DNA of 64,000 bases from an uncultured Pseudomonadota bacterium (GTDB taxonomy: Bacteria; Pseudomonadota; Alphaproteobacteria; Rs-D84), in the NCBI GenBank assembly GCA_902762295.1, contig CACWNX010000001.1, positions 214,702-278,701 of the forward strand, read 5' to 3'. A program made the translations under genes and the position numbers. Each line of letters opens with the position of its first letter. Position 1 is the first letter of the stretch. This document shows positions 37,151 to 45,975 of this stretch, piece after piece. The notes beneath the pieces were generated by a model. That model did no database searches. It was given only the letters and a program-made list of their open reading frames with translations, and had not been told where the DNA came from.

Positions 37151-38767
37151 ATGGATTTTTCAATGCATATTATAAAACGTATCTTTCAATTTGCCTGTAT
37201 ATCCGCGATACTTGCGGGATGCAGTGGTGGTGGTCGCCAAACACGGTGGCATTCCGAATATGACAATGGCCCGGTATCTGCGCCGGCGATTTTACAGTAT
37301 GGAACATTTGCATCAGACCTGTACGGTTCATCGGGTGACGATAAAAATATTGCAGTATTACTGCCGACATCGGGTGCAAATGCATCCGTGGGCAAGATGA
37401 TTCGCCCGGGTATAGAGGCCGCCGCCATGCGATTCGCCCCAGGCGGATTAAATATACGGTTTTACGATACAGGAACCGGCAATGTTGCCGAAACGATACA
37501 ATCTGCGCTAAATGACAATCCTGCAATAATTATTGGACCGGTTTTTGCAGATAACGCAAAAATATTGCGCGATATAAAATCATCCAGTATCCCGGCACTG
37601 GCATTTACATCGGATTTTTCGGCGGTTGGAAACGGTGTTATCAGTGTTGCACTGATGCCGACAAACACAATTGAAACCACAATCCGGTCCATGAAGTCAA
37701 ACGGTGCGAACCGATTTATCACCATTGCACCAAATACTTTATCTGGGCGCACAATGGCGGGCGCGGCGTACACAATCGGTGATATATATAATATTGTGAA
37801 CAATGGCGTATTTTATTATAACGAACACGACACCGAATCTATCAAGTCTGCGGCAATGGCGGCATCTATGTATACGGCGCGCCATGCGGCAAACACGCGT
37901 GCCAAAGAAATTTTGTCTGGTATCATAAATCACGAAAATTTATCTTATTCAGAAAAATCATCTCTATCAAAACAACTGGAAAAAATAAACCGCACAGATA
38001 CGCTTGGTAACCTGCCCTATGATTCAATATTATTCTTGGGTGGTGGCGATGACACAAAATCACTGGCATCATTCTTGCGCTATTATGGTGTTGGTGTGCG
38101 CGATGTTGCATTTTATGGAACCCCGTTATGGGAAGGTACCGATATCGCATCCGATATAACAATGACCGGGGCAATGTTTGCGACTATGCCGGATATATCC
38201 ACCGACTTTGCCGATATATATACAAATGCAACCGGTGGCAATGCGAATCGCATGGCGGCAATGGGGTATGACGCAACAATACTTGCCATCGGCGCAATGT
38301 ATGGAAACCGTGATATTCCATCTTATATTATGAGCCCCAGTGGATATGTTGGTGCAAATGGTTTGTTCCGTCTGCGTTCAAACGGTGCAAATGAACGCGC
38401 ATTACAAGTTATGCGCCTGAACGGCGATGGGACGACAACGGTTGTCAAAAATCCAGAAACCAGTTTTTCAACACCAATCTATACATCTGCGGTAAATTAT
38501 ATATCACCAATATCGGAAATGCCGTTATCGTCTGGTGGTGTAAATCCGATGAATTATATAAATATTCCTGAACGATTCCGTGGCAAATACACATCAAAGA
38601 CATATGGTGCAAATTATTCAAATGCATTGCCACGTCCAACAGAGATGCCAACTGTGACAATCATTTCAAATAACGATGATGTGTCTGTGACGGCCGAAGA
38701 TTATCAACCGGTTCCATTGGAAAATGTCAGTCGTACTTATATCGATTCGGTTGAGATATCTGAATAA
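37151..38767 (+). CDS. LpoA/LppC-like lipoprotein, predicted penicillin-binding protein activator
   Basis: The 538-residue protein begins with a lipoprotein signal ending in the lipobox LAGC, followed by a Gly-rich linker. A periplasmic-binding type I fold comes next, with NIAVLLPTSGANASVGKMI, PAIIIGPVFADNAK, and YDSILFLGGG. These features match the LppC/LpoA C-terminal domain family, whose E. coli member activates PBP1A from the outer membrane. The protein lacks the TPR domain of E. coli LpoA. A second ATG at 37163 is possible. A small Cys-rich gene follows after 15 bases. Confidence 0.8.
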   Translation: MDFSMHIIKRIFQFACISAILAGCSGGGRQTRWHSEYDNGPVSAPAILQYGTFASDLYGSSGDDKNIAVLLPTSGANASVGKMIRPGIEAAAMRFAPGGLNIRFYDTGTGNVAETIQSALNDNPAIIIGPVFADNAKILRDIKSSSIPALAFTSDFSAVGNGVISVALMPTNTIETTIRSMKSNGANRFITIAPNTLSGRTMAGAAYTIGDIYNIVNNGVFYYNEHDTESIKSAAMAASMYTARHAANTRAKEILSGIINHENLSYSEKSSLSKQLEKINRTDTLGNLPYDSILFLGGGDDTKSLASFLRYYGVGVRDVAFYGTPLWEGTDIASDITMTGAMFATMPDISTDFADIYTNATGGNANRMAAMGYDATILAIGAMYGNRDIPSYIMSPSGYVGANGLFRLRSNGANERALQVMRLNGDGTTTVVKNPETSFSTPIYTSAVNYISPISEMPLSSGGVNPMNYINIPERFRGKYTSKTYGANYSNALPRPTEMPTVTIISNNDDVSVTAEDYQPVPLENVSRTYIDSVEISE

Positions 38768-38782
38768 AAAAAGGAAAAGCAA

Positions 38783-39022
38783 ATGAAAGAAATTTACAAA
38801 ATTATTATCGCATGTGTAATTACAATGACCGTAACGGCGTTCGCAACGGCATACTTTGTATTGCATCACGAATCGGGTGATACAGAAATGGTCTGCGCAG
38901 ACAATGCCAGTCCTGATATAAACGGATGTTGTCCCGGAGAAGAATTAACACAACTTGGCGATTCGGTCGTTGGATGTTGTCCAACCGAAGGTGGCGATTG
39001 TTTTCCACCAATTACAAAATAA
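38783..39022 (+). CDS. small Cys-rich membrane-anchored protein with CC...GCCP module
   Basis: The 79-residue protein has one N-terminal membrane or signal segment (about residues 7-27) and an external domain with six cysteines, including two CC pairs: NGCCPGEE and VGCCPTEGG. The same arrangement (C-x-D, GCC-x-GE, V-GCCP, G-x-C, PI) ends the protein at 60505-61188. The family is not known to me. It is 15 bases downstream of the LpoA-like gene, with AAAGGAAAAG before the ATG, so it is probably co-expressed with that lipoprotein. Confidence 0.75.
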   Translation: MKEIYKIIIACVITMTVTAFATAYFVLHHESGDTEMVCADNASPDINGCCPGEELTQLGDSVVGCCPTEGGDCFPPITK

Positions 39023-39063
39023 AAAACTTGCCCCACTAGTTTTTCTTAACTAAAATATACCCA

Positions 39064-39280
39064 GAACTTTATTGGAACAAAGTTCGGGACCTTCACAAGT
39101 CCAAAATCAGAAGTCGCAACCCCACGGTTGCTTTTCACATGGTGTATTTTCGCACCATGCCCCCAATTCGCCGTTGGGGGAGCCATTGGTTATATGCAGG
39201 AAGACCAATGGGAATTACTTGACTTCTGGTGATTTTGTGAACTCCCCCAACTGCCACATAAAGTTCTGGCAGTTTTTTTT
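39064..39280 (+). ncRNA. structured RNA element A (multi-branched, pseudoknotted) ending in a terminator
   Basis: The 286-base gap holds nested helices in the plus strand. These are a 5' hairpin (39064-39070/39079-39085), a GGAC/GTCC hairpin (39087-39090/39099-39102) and an outer stem (39103-39115/39221-39236). Within the outer stem lie four perfect hairpins: 39116-39121/39126-39131, 39138-39144/39153-39159, 39160-39166/39174-39180 and 39183-39190/39204-39211. The loop 39092-39098 can pair with 39235-39241, forming a pseudoknot. Segment 39173-39182 can also pair with 39242-39251, overlapping the terminator. It may be a stand-alone RNA, an ORF-less mobile RNA element of HEARO/omega-RNA type, or a leader of the Stealth gene. 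All helices are read by eye. Confidence 0.7.
39249..39280 (+). terminator. intrinsic terminator of RNA element A
   Basis: AACTGCCA (39249-39256) and TGGCAGTT (39267-39274) form an eight-base stem followed by six more T. It lies about 29 bases before the ATG of the Stealth gene, so read-through would be needed for expression from upstream. Confidence 0.85.
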
Positions 39281-39308
39281 CATAAAAAAATATCACAGGA
39301 GTCATAAA

Positions 39309-40316
39309 ATGCGCAAAATAGATTTAGTTTACATGTGGGTTGATGGGAACGATAAAAATTGGCAGAAAGAAAAATCAAAATATTTAATTGCCGAAGGCGG
39401 TGTTGAAAATCTGCCTACAGATTCAGTAGTTGAAGCGCGGTGGCGCGATAATGATGAATTAAAATACGCACTGCGCAGCGCTGAAAAATATGTGCCATGG
39501 ATAAATCATATTTATATCGTAACAGGGTTTAATCAAGTGCCTGAATGGTTAAACGCAAAGCACCCAAAAATTACCATTGTGTCACATGATACGATTATGC
39601 CAGAATGTGCGATCCCTACATTTAATTCAACCAGTATTGAAATGTGTATTGCAAATATTCCTGGGTTATCTGAATATTTTCTGTTATCAAATGATGACAT
39701 GTTTTTCAACAGACCATTAACACCAGATTTCTTTTTTGATTCAAAAAATCGGGCTATATTGAGATACAATAAGCGACACAAGAAAATAAAAAACATCGGT
39801 TTTGACCTGGAAACGGTAAATGGTGATTATCAACAAATACTACTATTATCACAATACAAAATATATGCCACTTTTCATAAAAAAGTTTATAAATATATTC
39901 ATTCGCATGGCATAGACCCATATATAAAAAGTAATATAAAAAATGTTCTGGCGCATCCATTGTTAGAACATGAAATAAAAAATTTAACAAACTATAAATT
40001 CCGACACGCATGTCAAATACACCGGTTAATTTTTGACCTGTATGGCATAATTCATGGCACCACCGTTCCACAAAGGTGTCATTGTATTAAACAAACACAC
40101 AATAAATTATGGAATAAAATATATAATACTGTGCACAGACGTTCATTGCAGAATTCCCCGTGTTATTGCACAGATGTGACCGTTGCAAATTTATATACAA
40201 ATAATCCACCAATCGTATGTATAAACGACACGGTTATGACAACCGAAGATATGCGTGTAAATAACAAAAAATGGCTAAATTGGAAATTTCCAAAAAAATC
40301 AAGTTTTGAAAAATAA
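39309..40316 (+). CDS. Stealth-family sugar-phosphate transferase
   Basis: The 335-residue protein has Stealth CR1 (KIDLVYMWVDGND, the N-terminal block) and CR2 (ELKYALRSAEKYVPWINHIY, FNSTSIEM, YFLLSNDDMFF), then CR3/CR4-like parts with HPLLEHE. Stealth proteins are hexose-1-phosphate transferases that build phosphate-linked capsular or surface glycans. The same family includes the animal GlcNAc-1-phosphotransferase. The ATG at 39309 follows AGGAG. A longer opening through the RNA element is rejected. It stands apart from the main glycan cluster. Confidence 0.85.
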   Translation: MRKIDLVYMWVDGNDKNWQKEKSKYLIAEGGVENLPTDSVVEARWRDNDELKYALRSAEKYVPWINHIYIVTGFNQVPEWLNAKHPKITIVSHDTIMPECAIPTFNSTSIEMCIANIPGLSEYFLLSNDDMFFNRPLTPDFFFDSKNRAILRYNKRHKKIKNIGFDLETVNGDYQQILLLSQYKIYATFHKKVYKYIHSHGIDPYIKSNIKNVLAHPLLEHEIKNLTNYKFRHACQIHRLIFDLYGIIHGTTVPQRCHCIKQTHNKLWNKIYNTVHRRSLQNSPCYCTDVTVANLYTNNPPIVCINDTVMTTEDMRVNNKKWLNWKFPKKSSFEK

Positions 40317-40320
40317 AGGT

Positions 40321-41691
40321 TTAATCCAAATCGCGCAAACTTACATCATCGCCATCGACAATGACGATTTTTCCAGATTTAATTTCGCACAGTTTTGCGA
40401 TTGCAATAAAATCGCGCTGTGCGAATAAATCCGCTGTATAGACCGGAATAACACCACGCAATAAACATAATTGATTTGCGATAATCTCTTGATCACACAC
40501 CGCAATGATTTTGACATCTGGTCGCCGACATGATATTTCGGTCACGCCAATTGAATCACGTGCAAATACAATTATCGCCAATGCATGATTCAAAAACGCC
40601 ACAGATGATACCGAACGCGACCAATCGTTTTCATCGGTATTTTCTGAACGCACCCGATCGTGCGGATAATTTGCCGCATCCATATCCGACGCAGTCAAAA
40701 TTTTATCCATTGTTTCAACAACCTTTACCGGGTGCGCACCTATTGTGGTTTCTTCGGATGTCATCGCCGAATCGGTCCGCAAATACGCCGCATTTGCAAC
40801 ATCACTGATTTCTGCACGCGTTGGAAATTCATTTTCAACCATCGAGCTTAACATTTGTGTTGCCATTATAACTGGACGATTCAATCGCCGACATTCACGG
40901 ATGATATGTCGCGATATTGCTGGAACCTGTTCATATGGTAATTCAACCGCTAAATCACCACGCGCAATCATAACCCCATCAGCAACAGATGCGATTTCTG
41001 TTATACGTTCAACCGCGTTTTTGCGTTCAATTTTTGCAATAATTTTTATCGGATTTGATGTTCGCGCCGTTATAAAGTCGCGAACATATGAAATATCTTC
41101 GGGTCGTTGGACAAACGATACCGCAATAAAATCCGGTTTTTTTGTAATTGCGTATTCTAAATCATTTTGGTCTTTTTCGGTCAAAATCGGCATATCTATA
41201 TCTGTGTCTGGCAAATTAAAACCGCGACGCGACCAGATTTCATTACCACGAACAACCTTGGTTTTAACCGCACCATCGGAAACACCGGTGACCAACATTT
41301 CTATCTTGCCATCATTTAATAAAACTCTTTCTCCAACCTGCAAAGACCCAAGTACATTGGTATCTGGCAGGTTTACACGCGATGAATTTCCTGGTTCTGG
41401 ATTAGAATCAAATGTAAATTCTTGTCCAATTACCAGCGGGTATTTTTCTTCGGTCAAAAAATTACCGATACGGTGTTTTGGCCCCTGCAAATCAACCATA
41501 ATTCCAACAGGAATACCCATTTGCGACGATATTTTGCGAATCATATCTATTTTTTGTCCCTGGACATCACCAGTATCATGACTAAAATTTATGCGAAAAA
41601 CATTGACACCGGTCTGAATCATCTGGCGCAAAACGCGTTCTGTTTCGGAACTTGGGCCGATTGAAGCAGTAATTTTGGTAAACCTTGACAT
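40321..41691 (-). CDS. pyk: pyruvate kinase
   Basis: Pyruvate kinase converts phosphoenolpyruvate and ADP to pyruvate and ATP. The 456-residue protein has the N-terminal TKITASIGPSS, then NFSHD, MVDLQGPKHRIG, the catalytic IAKIERKNAVERI and MIARGDLAVELP. The substrate motif MATQMLSSM follows. The C-terminal regulatory domain is present but slightly short. It is convergent with the Stealth gene, five bases apart, and diverges from gapR. Confidence 0.96.
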   Translation of the reverse strand: MSRFTKITASIGPSSETERVLRQMIQTGVNVFRINFSHDTGDVQGQKIDMIRKISSQMGIPVGIMVDLQGPKHRIGNFLTEEKYPLVIGQEFTFDSNPEPGNSSRVNLPDTNVLGSLQVGERVLLNDGKIEMLVTGVSDGAVKTKVVRGNEIWSRRGFNLPDTDIDMPILTEKDQNDLEYAITKKPDFIAVSFVQRPEDISYVRDFITARTSNPIKIIAKIERKNAVERITEIASVADGVMIARGDLAVELPYEQVPAISRHIIRECRRLNRPVIMATQMLSSMVENEFPTRAEISDVANAAYLRTDSAMTSEETTIGAHPVKVVETMDKILTASDMDAANYPHDRVRSENTDENDWSRSVSSVAFLNHALAIIVFARDSIGVTEISCRRPDVKIIAVCDQEIIANQLCLLRGVIPVYTADLFAQRDFIAIAKLCEIKSGKIVIVDGDDVSLRDLD

Positions 41692-41722
41692 AATTTACAC
41701 TCTCTCGGGTTTTTGTTGATTT

Positions 41723-41745
41723 TTATGATTTATGGTATATCATAA
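41723..41745. repeat. inverted repeat between pyk and gapR
   Basis: TTATGAT (41723-41729) and ATCATAA (41739-41745) form perfect arms around nine bases, in the only promoter-sized gap shared by pyk and gapR. It may bind a regulator. A/T-rich composition makes chance possible. Confidence 0.35.
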
Positions 41746-41776
41746 AAGTCGGACTTAAACAAGGGGAAAACATATT

Positions 41777-42025
41777 ATGAAAAACGCAAATCATGGATCA
41801 TTTGATAATCAACAATTACTTGGAATTATTGAAAGAATTGAAAAATTAAATGAAGATTCGGCCGCAATCGCCGCCGACATCAAAGAAATTTATGCCGAGG
41901 CAAAATCTGCAGGATACGACCCAAAATATATTCGTCAAATGATTCGGTTGCGTAAAATGGATCCCGACGAATTGGACGAAACCGACGAACTAATAAAAAT
42001 GTATCGTGACGCGTTGGGATTATAA
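41777..42025 (+). CDS. gapR: GapR/DUF2312 nucleoid-associated protein
   Basis: GapR is an alphaproteobacterial DNA-binding protein that recognises overtwisted A/T-rich DNA ahead of forks and polymerases. The 82-residue protein is helical, with LGIIERIEKLNEDSAAIAADI, EIYAEAKSAGYDPKYIRQMI and a C-terminal EMYRDALG-like end (KMYRDALGL), which are the DUF2312 hallmarks. AGGGGA precedes the ATG. Its TAA overlaps the next ATG (TAATG), so the two genes are coupled. Confidence 0.92.
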   Translation: MKNANHGSFDNQQLLGIIERIEKLNEDSAAIAADIKEIYAEAKSAGYDPKYIRQMIRLRKMDPDELDETDELIKMYRDALGL

Positions 42026-42339
42026 TGAAGAAATTTACAAAAACTGTTGAAAATTTTACCTGTGCCCATTGTGGCACAGCGGTTTTTGGCAACGGTTATA
42101 CAAACCATTGTCCGAAATGTCTGTGGTCAAAACATGTAGATAACAACCCCGGTGACCGCGCATCCGATTGTGGTGGATTGATGGAACCCATATCTGTGGA
42201 ACGTGCCAGAAATTCATTCGTCATCACGCATAAATGCCAGAAGTGTGGTAAAACAATTCGGCAACACACATCCGATAATGACGATATCGATACAATAATA
42301 GATTTAACAACAAATCAAGATTTCATATTTGGTAAATAG
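42025..42339 (+). CDS. RNHCP-domain zinc protein
   Basis: The 104-residue protein has the RNHCP pattern with several Cys pairs: FTCAHCGTAVF, NHCPKCLWSKHVD and KCQKCGK. Together with the conserved DNNPGDR and CGGLMEPI these indicate two zinc-ribbon-like sites. The family is widespread and its function is unknown. It is translationally coupled to gapR and lies seven bases before comEC. Confidence 0.88.
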   Translation: MKKFTKTVENFTCAHCGTAVFGNGYTNHCPKCLWSKHVDNNPGDRASDCGGLMEPISVERARNSFVITHKCQKCGKTIRQHTSDNDDIDTIIDLTTNQDFIFGK

Positions 42340-42346
42340 TATAAAA

Positions 42347-44272
42347 ATGCGCGAATGGTTGAAAGCACAAAGTTTATTTTTATGGGTGCCGATATTTTTG
42401 GCATTCGGGATGGCATTTTATTTTTCACTGTTTTCTGAACCCAATATGGCCATATTATTTTTAGTATTTGGCACTGGGATAGCGTCGTCCACATTAACGC
42501 GCAAATTTCCAATAGCTGGTTTATTTGCGTTTTTTGCAATCGGGTTTGGATACGCCGGAATATACACACATTTAAAAGACGTTCCATCATTATCACATGA
42601 TATACATGAAATTAACATATCTGGGGTCATAACTGATTTAGATTATGCAAACGGCAAAACGCGCATTTATTTAAAAACCGAAAATTTTGGCAATATACGC
42701 GTATCAACCGAATCAGATAAAATATTCCGCATCGGTGACGAGATATCCGGTACAGGCGGATTGTTCAAACCAAAGCCCGCTGATATTCCAAACGGATTTG
42801 ATTTTGCGCGTTGGGCATATTTTAACAATATAACCGGCACAGGATATATAAAAGATATAAAAATTACCTATACGCCGGAATCCGCCGTATACAATATACG
42901 AGACAGTATAAAAAAATCTGTAAAATCTTTCTTGGTTGACACATTGGTTTTAGGATATAAACATGCCCTGCCCGATGGTCATCGTGAAATATGGACAACA
43001 AGCGGTGTTGCACACATCTGGTCAATCAGTGGGTATCATATGACATTGGTCACGGGATGGCTGTTTCTAATATTTTATTTAATATTCCGTTCAATTCCGT
43101 ATATCGTCCGGCGAATACCGGCACGTATTCCGGCACTTATATGTTCTTGGGTTGGACTATGCGCATATGTGTTATTATCTGGCGCATCGGTGGCAACACT
43201 TCGTGCATTTATAATGGCGACTTTGATAATTCTCGCATTTATATTAGGACGCAGCGCGTTATCACTGCGTATGGCGGCAATTACATTTATTATAATTCTT
43301 GCGTTAAATCCATCATATGTTATACATGCTGGATTTCAATTATCGTTTGCCGCCGTTTTTGGAATAATATGGTTATGGAATAACGCAAATCCACCAATGC
43401 CAAAAATCAAACCGTTACGATATGTGTATGGTGCATTACTGACCACGATAATTGCAACTGTCTTTACTGTGCCATTTATAATCGGGCACTTTGGCAAGTT
43501 TCCGTTATACGGCATTCTTGGTAATTTAATATTTTTACCAATATTTTCATTTCTTATTATGCCATTGGTTTTTATCGGCACATTATTCGGTGATATCGGA
43601 ACAAATGCGCCTTTGACCTTGGCGCATCATATATATGACCACGCGTTTAAAATTGCAGAACGAATCGCAGATATGCCGGTCCCAAATCTTGGGATTGGAA
43701 TCGTCCCAAATTCTGCAATTATCATGTTTATTATCGGACTCGGGTGTTTGATATTTATTAAAAACAGCGAAAAGTTCAAATATATAATTACACGGCATAT
43801 AAATTTAAGTTTATGTATCACTTTTGTTTTAATTGGAACAGTGATATGCATTACCACAGACAAACCGATATTTTACATTTCATCAAACCATAAACTTATT
43901 GCCGCCGTAATTGACGGAAAGTTGAAATTTAATAAATCGCATGACAGTTCAAATTTCTTTGCATTTGATACATGGAAAATATCAAACGGCGAAAAAATTG
44001 GGACAGAAAACGCACTGCTTGCCAAAGAATCTGGCGTATACACAATTTCGTACCCAAATTTAAAAATTGCATACATCCAAAGTTTTGTTCCACTTTCTAA
44101 AAACATTGGAAAAATTTGTTCGGATAAAAGTATTAAATATTTTGCATCATATTTTGACATACATTCTGAAAGTTGCAATGCAACAATTATCAAAAATGGT
44201 GCGGTTATCTATCCTAATGGAAAAATAAAATATATTCCTTTTAATCGTTGGTGGCATAATCGGCCCGAATAA
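42347..44272 (+). CDS. comEC: ComEC/Rec2-family DNA-uptake channel
   Basis: ComEC forms the inner-membrane channel for transforming DNA. The 641-residue protein has N-terminal membrane helices, an OB-like soluble region (about 90-190) and the competence core with HIWSISGYHMTLVTGWLF, SWVGLCAYVLLSGASVATLRAF and helices to about 510. The last 120 residues are soluble, but I see no clear metallo-beta-lactamase motif (HxHxDH), so the nuclease-like domain is absent or degenerate. The ATG at 42347 is used rather than TTG at 42329. The 3' end overlaps truA by 32 bases. Confidence 0.88.
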   Translation: MREWLKAQSLFLWVPIFLAFGMAFYFSLFSEPNMAILFLVFGTGIASSTLTRKFPIAGLFAFFAIGFGYAGIYTHLKDVPSLSHDIHEINISGVITDLDYANGKTRIYLKTENFGNIRVSTESDKIFRIGDEISGTGGLFKPKPADIPNGFDFARWAYFNNITGTGYIKDIKITYTPESAVYNIRDSIKKSVKSFLVDTLVLGYKHALPDGHREIWTTSGVAHIWSISGYHMTLVTGWLFLIFYLIFRSIPYIVRRIPARIPALICSWVGLCAYVLLSGASVATLRAFIMATLIILAFILGRSALSLRMAAITFIIILALNPSYVIHAGFQLSFAAVFGIIWLWNNANPPMPKIKPLRYVYGALLTTIIATVFTVPFIIGHFGKFPLYGILGNLIFLPIFSFLIMPLVFIGTLFGDIGTNAPLTLAHHIYDHAFKIAERIADMPVPNLGIGIVPNSAIIMFIIGLGCLIFIKNSEKFKYIITRHINLSLCITFVLIGTVICITTDKPIFYISSNHKLIAAVIDGKLKFNKSHDSSNFFAFDTWKISNGEKIGTENALLAKESGVYTISYPNLKIAYIQSFVPLSKNIGKICSDKSIKYFASYFDIHSESCNATIIKNGAVIYPNGKIKYIPFNRWWHNRPE

Positions 44273-44984
44273 AATACAGGCCACTTGCCGGCGCGGTTGC
44301 ACCCGCGGCACTGCGATTGCGTGCCATGAATATTTCATCTATATCATACGGTGTCCCAAGCCCAATTTCCACCAATGTTCCAACCATATTTCGAACCTGG
44401 TGATGCAAAAAAGACCGCGCCGAAAATTCAAAGATAATTAAATCACCTTTTTGTTCTATACGGCAAGAATCCAATGTTTTTATCGGACTTTTTGCCTGAC
44501 ACTGACTTGCACGGAATGATGTGAAGTCATGTACACCAACTAACTTTTCTGACTGATTACGCATGCATGAAACATCCAGTTTTCGTGGTATCCACCACAC
44601 ACGATTTTTATTCAACACCGGCGGTGCCGAACGATTCAATATAACATATTTATAGTGCCGCGCAACACATGAAAAACGTGCATTAAAATCATCGGGAACA
44701 ATTTCACAATGCAATACAGACACAGGTTCGTTATTCAAATAAAAATTCATTGCCCGCATAACGGTATTTGCATCATATTCATTATCTAAATCAAAATGCG
44801 CACACATAGCAATAGCGTGCACACCTGCATCGGTTCGCCCCGCCCCAACAATATCTGGTCGTGTCCCACAGAATTTTTCAATTGCATCTTTTAACAACGA
44901 TTGCACCGATGGTCCTTGGGAATTTTCTTGCCACCCAATCAGATTTGTTCCATCGTATTCAAGAATTACTTTATATCTTGTCAT
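44241..44984 (-). CDS. truA: tRNA pseudouridine(38-40) synthase TruA
   Basis: TruA isomerises uridines 38 to 40 in tRNA anticodon arms. The 247-residue protein shows YDGTNLIGWQ, the catalytic Asp in GRTDAGVHA, and DFTSFRAS. The C-terminal block is SFLHHQVRNMVGTLVEIG. Length is normal. It is convergent and overlaps comEC, and lies three bases after a small Cys-rich gene in the def-fmt transcript. Confidence 0.95.
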   Translation of the reverse strand: MTRYKVILEYDGTNLIGWQENSQGPSVQSLLKDAIEKFCGTRPDIVGAGRTDAGVHAIAMCAHFDLDNEYDANTVMRAMNFYLNNEPVSVLHCEIVPDDFNARFSCVARHYKYVILNRSAPPVLNKNRVWWIPRKLDVSCMRNQSEKLVGVHDFTSFRASQCQAKSPIKTLDSCRIEQKGDLIIFEFSARSFLHHQVRNMVGTLVEIGLGTPYDIDEIFMARNRSAAGATAPASGLYFIRADYATND

Positions 44985-44987
44985 TAT

Positions 44988-45167
44988 TTATCTATATTTT
45001 TCGTTTCCTGGTATAATTTTTATATTTTCACATGCTTCATCTATCATAGAAACTTTCTTCCGCCCAATCAACCATGCAAACATATTGCGCAAAGGGCTTT
45101 GAATACAATAATGTGTTAGTTTTTTATTATCGTATTGACAATACTCACAATGCATACAACATAACAT
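44988..45167 (-). CDS. small Cys-rich protein, 59 residues
   Basis: The product begins with dense cysteines (MLCCMHCEYCQYD, then C26 in HYCIQSP), a likely metal site. A short hydrophobic stretch and a charged tail follow. I do not recognise the family. GGGGA precedes the ATG at 45167. Another ATG at 45182 overlaps the fmt stop. It sits between fmt and truA with gaps of only a few bases, so it is probably translated from the def-fmt-truA message. Confidence 0.55.
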   Translation of the reverse strand: MLCCMHCEYCQYDNKKLTHYCIQSPLRNMFAWLIGRKKVSMIDEACENIKIIPGNEKYR

Positions 45168-45171
45168 ATGA

Positions 45172-45975
45172 CTATTCCCCATATTTTATCTCTGCACCAT
45201 GCAGGCCATTAACAAAACTTTTCCAATCCATAGGGCGCCGCCCTGCAGGTTGAACAGTAATAATTTCTAAATTATTGTTATTCATCTTGGTTTTCAGTAT
45301 TTTGACATCGATGCCGTTTATTTTTGTGCGTCCAGCGCCAAGTGCGCGCACCAAATTATGAATTTCAATCGGCGATTTTTTCCAGTCAATAATTTCATCG
45401 TATACGCCGGTTTTCGCCGTATAGACGATTTTTCCACTTTGTGGAATCGGTGGATATTTTTGTGGATTTTCCATATATTCAAAAATCATTTTTGCGCCAA
45501 TTTTTGAAACCTTTTCTTCCACTGTTTCGTTTGTATCATCTATATCTATATTGAATTTTTCACACATTAAAATATCACCGGCATCCAATTCATTTGTCAT
45601 CTGCATAAGGCAAACGCCACTTTCTGTATCACCATTTTTAATGGCTGTGCGAATCGGTGATGGCCCACGATACAGCGGTAATAAACTTGGGTGAATATTT
45701 ACACAAGGTGCCGAATCCAAAACATTATCATGTAATATCGCACCATATGCCGCAACAATAACCATATCAGGCGAAAAATTATATTCACTGGGTTTATGAT
45801 ACACGGGTATATTATGCGATTCCGCCCAAACATGTACCGGCGATTTGATTATAACATGCTTTCGCCCAACGGGCTTTGGTGCACGCGTAAAGACCGCAAT
45901 AACATTATGCCGTGCGGCAATCGCATCAAAAATAGGCACAACAAAATCGGGTGTTCCCATCAGCACTACATTCAT
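45172..45975 (-). CDS. fmt: methionyl-tRNA formyltransferase (short form)
   Basis: Fmt formylates initiator Met-tRNA. The 267-residue protein has the catalytic core VVAAYGAILHDNVL, NIHPSLLPLYRGPSPI and the Asp in ELDAGDILM. The C-terminal domain is about 45 residues shorter than the usual 310-320: DWKKSPIEIHNLVRALGAG and QPAGRRPMDW are kept, but the intervening beta-strands are reduced. It overlaps def by four bases (ATGA). Confidence 0.93.
   Translation of the reverse strand: MNVVLMGTPDFVVPIFDAIAARHNVIAVFTRAPKPVGRKHVIIKSPVHVWAESHNIPVYHKPSEYNFSPDMVIVAAYGAILHDNVLDSAPCVNIHPSLLPLYRGPSPIRTAIKNGDTESGVCLMQMTNELDAGDILMCEKFNIDIDDTNETVEEKVSKIGAKMIFEYMENPQKYPPIPQSGKIVYTAKTGVYDEIIDWKKSPIEIHNLVRALGAGRTKINGIDVKILKTKMNNNNLEIITVQPAGRRPMDWKSFVNGLHGAEIKYGE

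Noticed and set aside
39072-39308. An N-terminal extension of the Stealth protein through the upstream gap
   Set aside because: The frame is open, but the stretch consists of hairpin arms and a terminator. The conserved Stealth domain starts right at the ATG at 39309, which has AGGAG before it.
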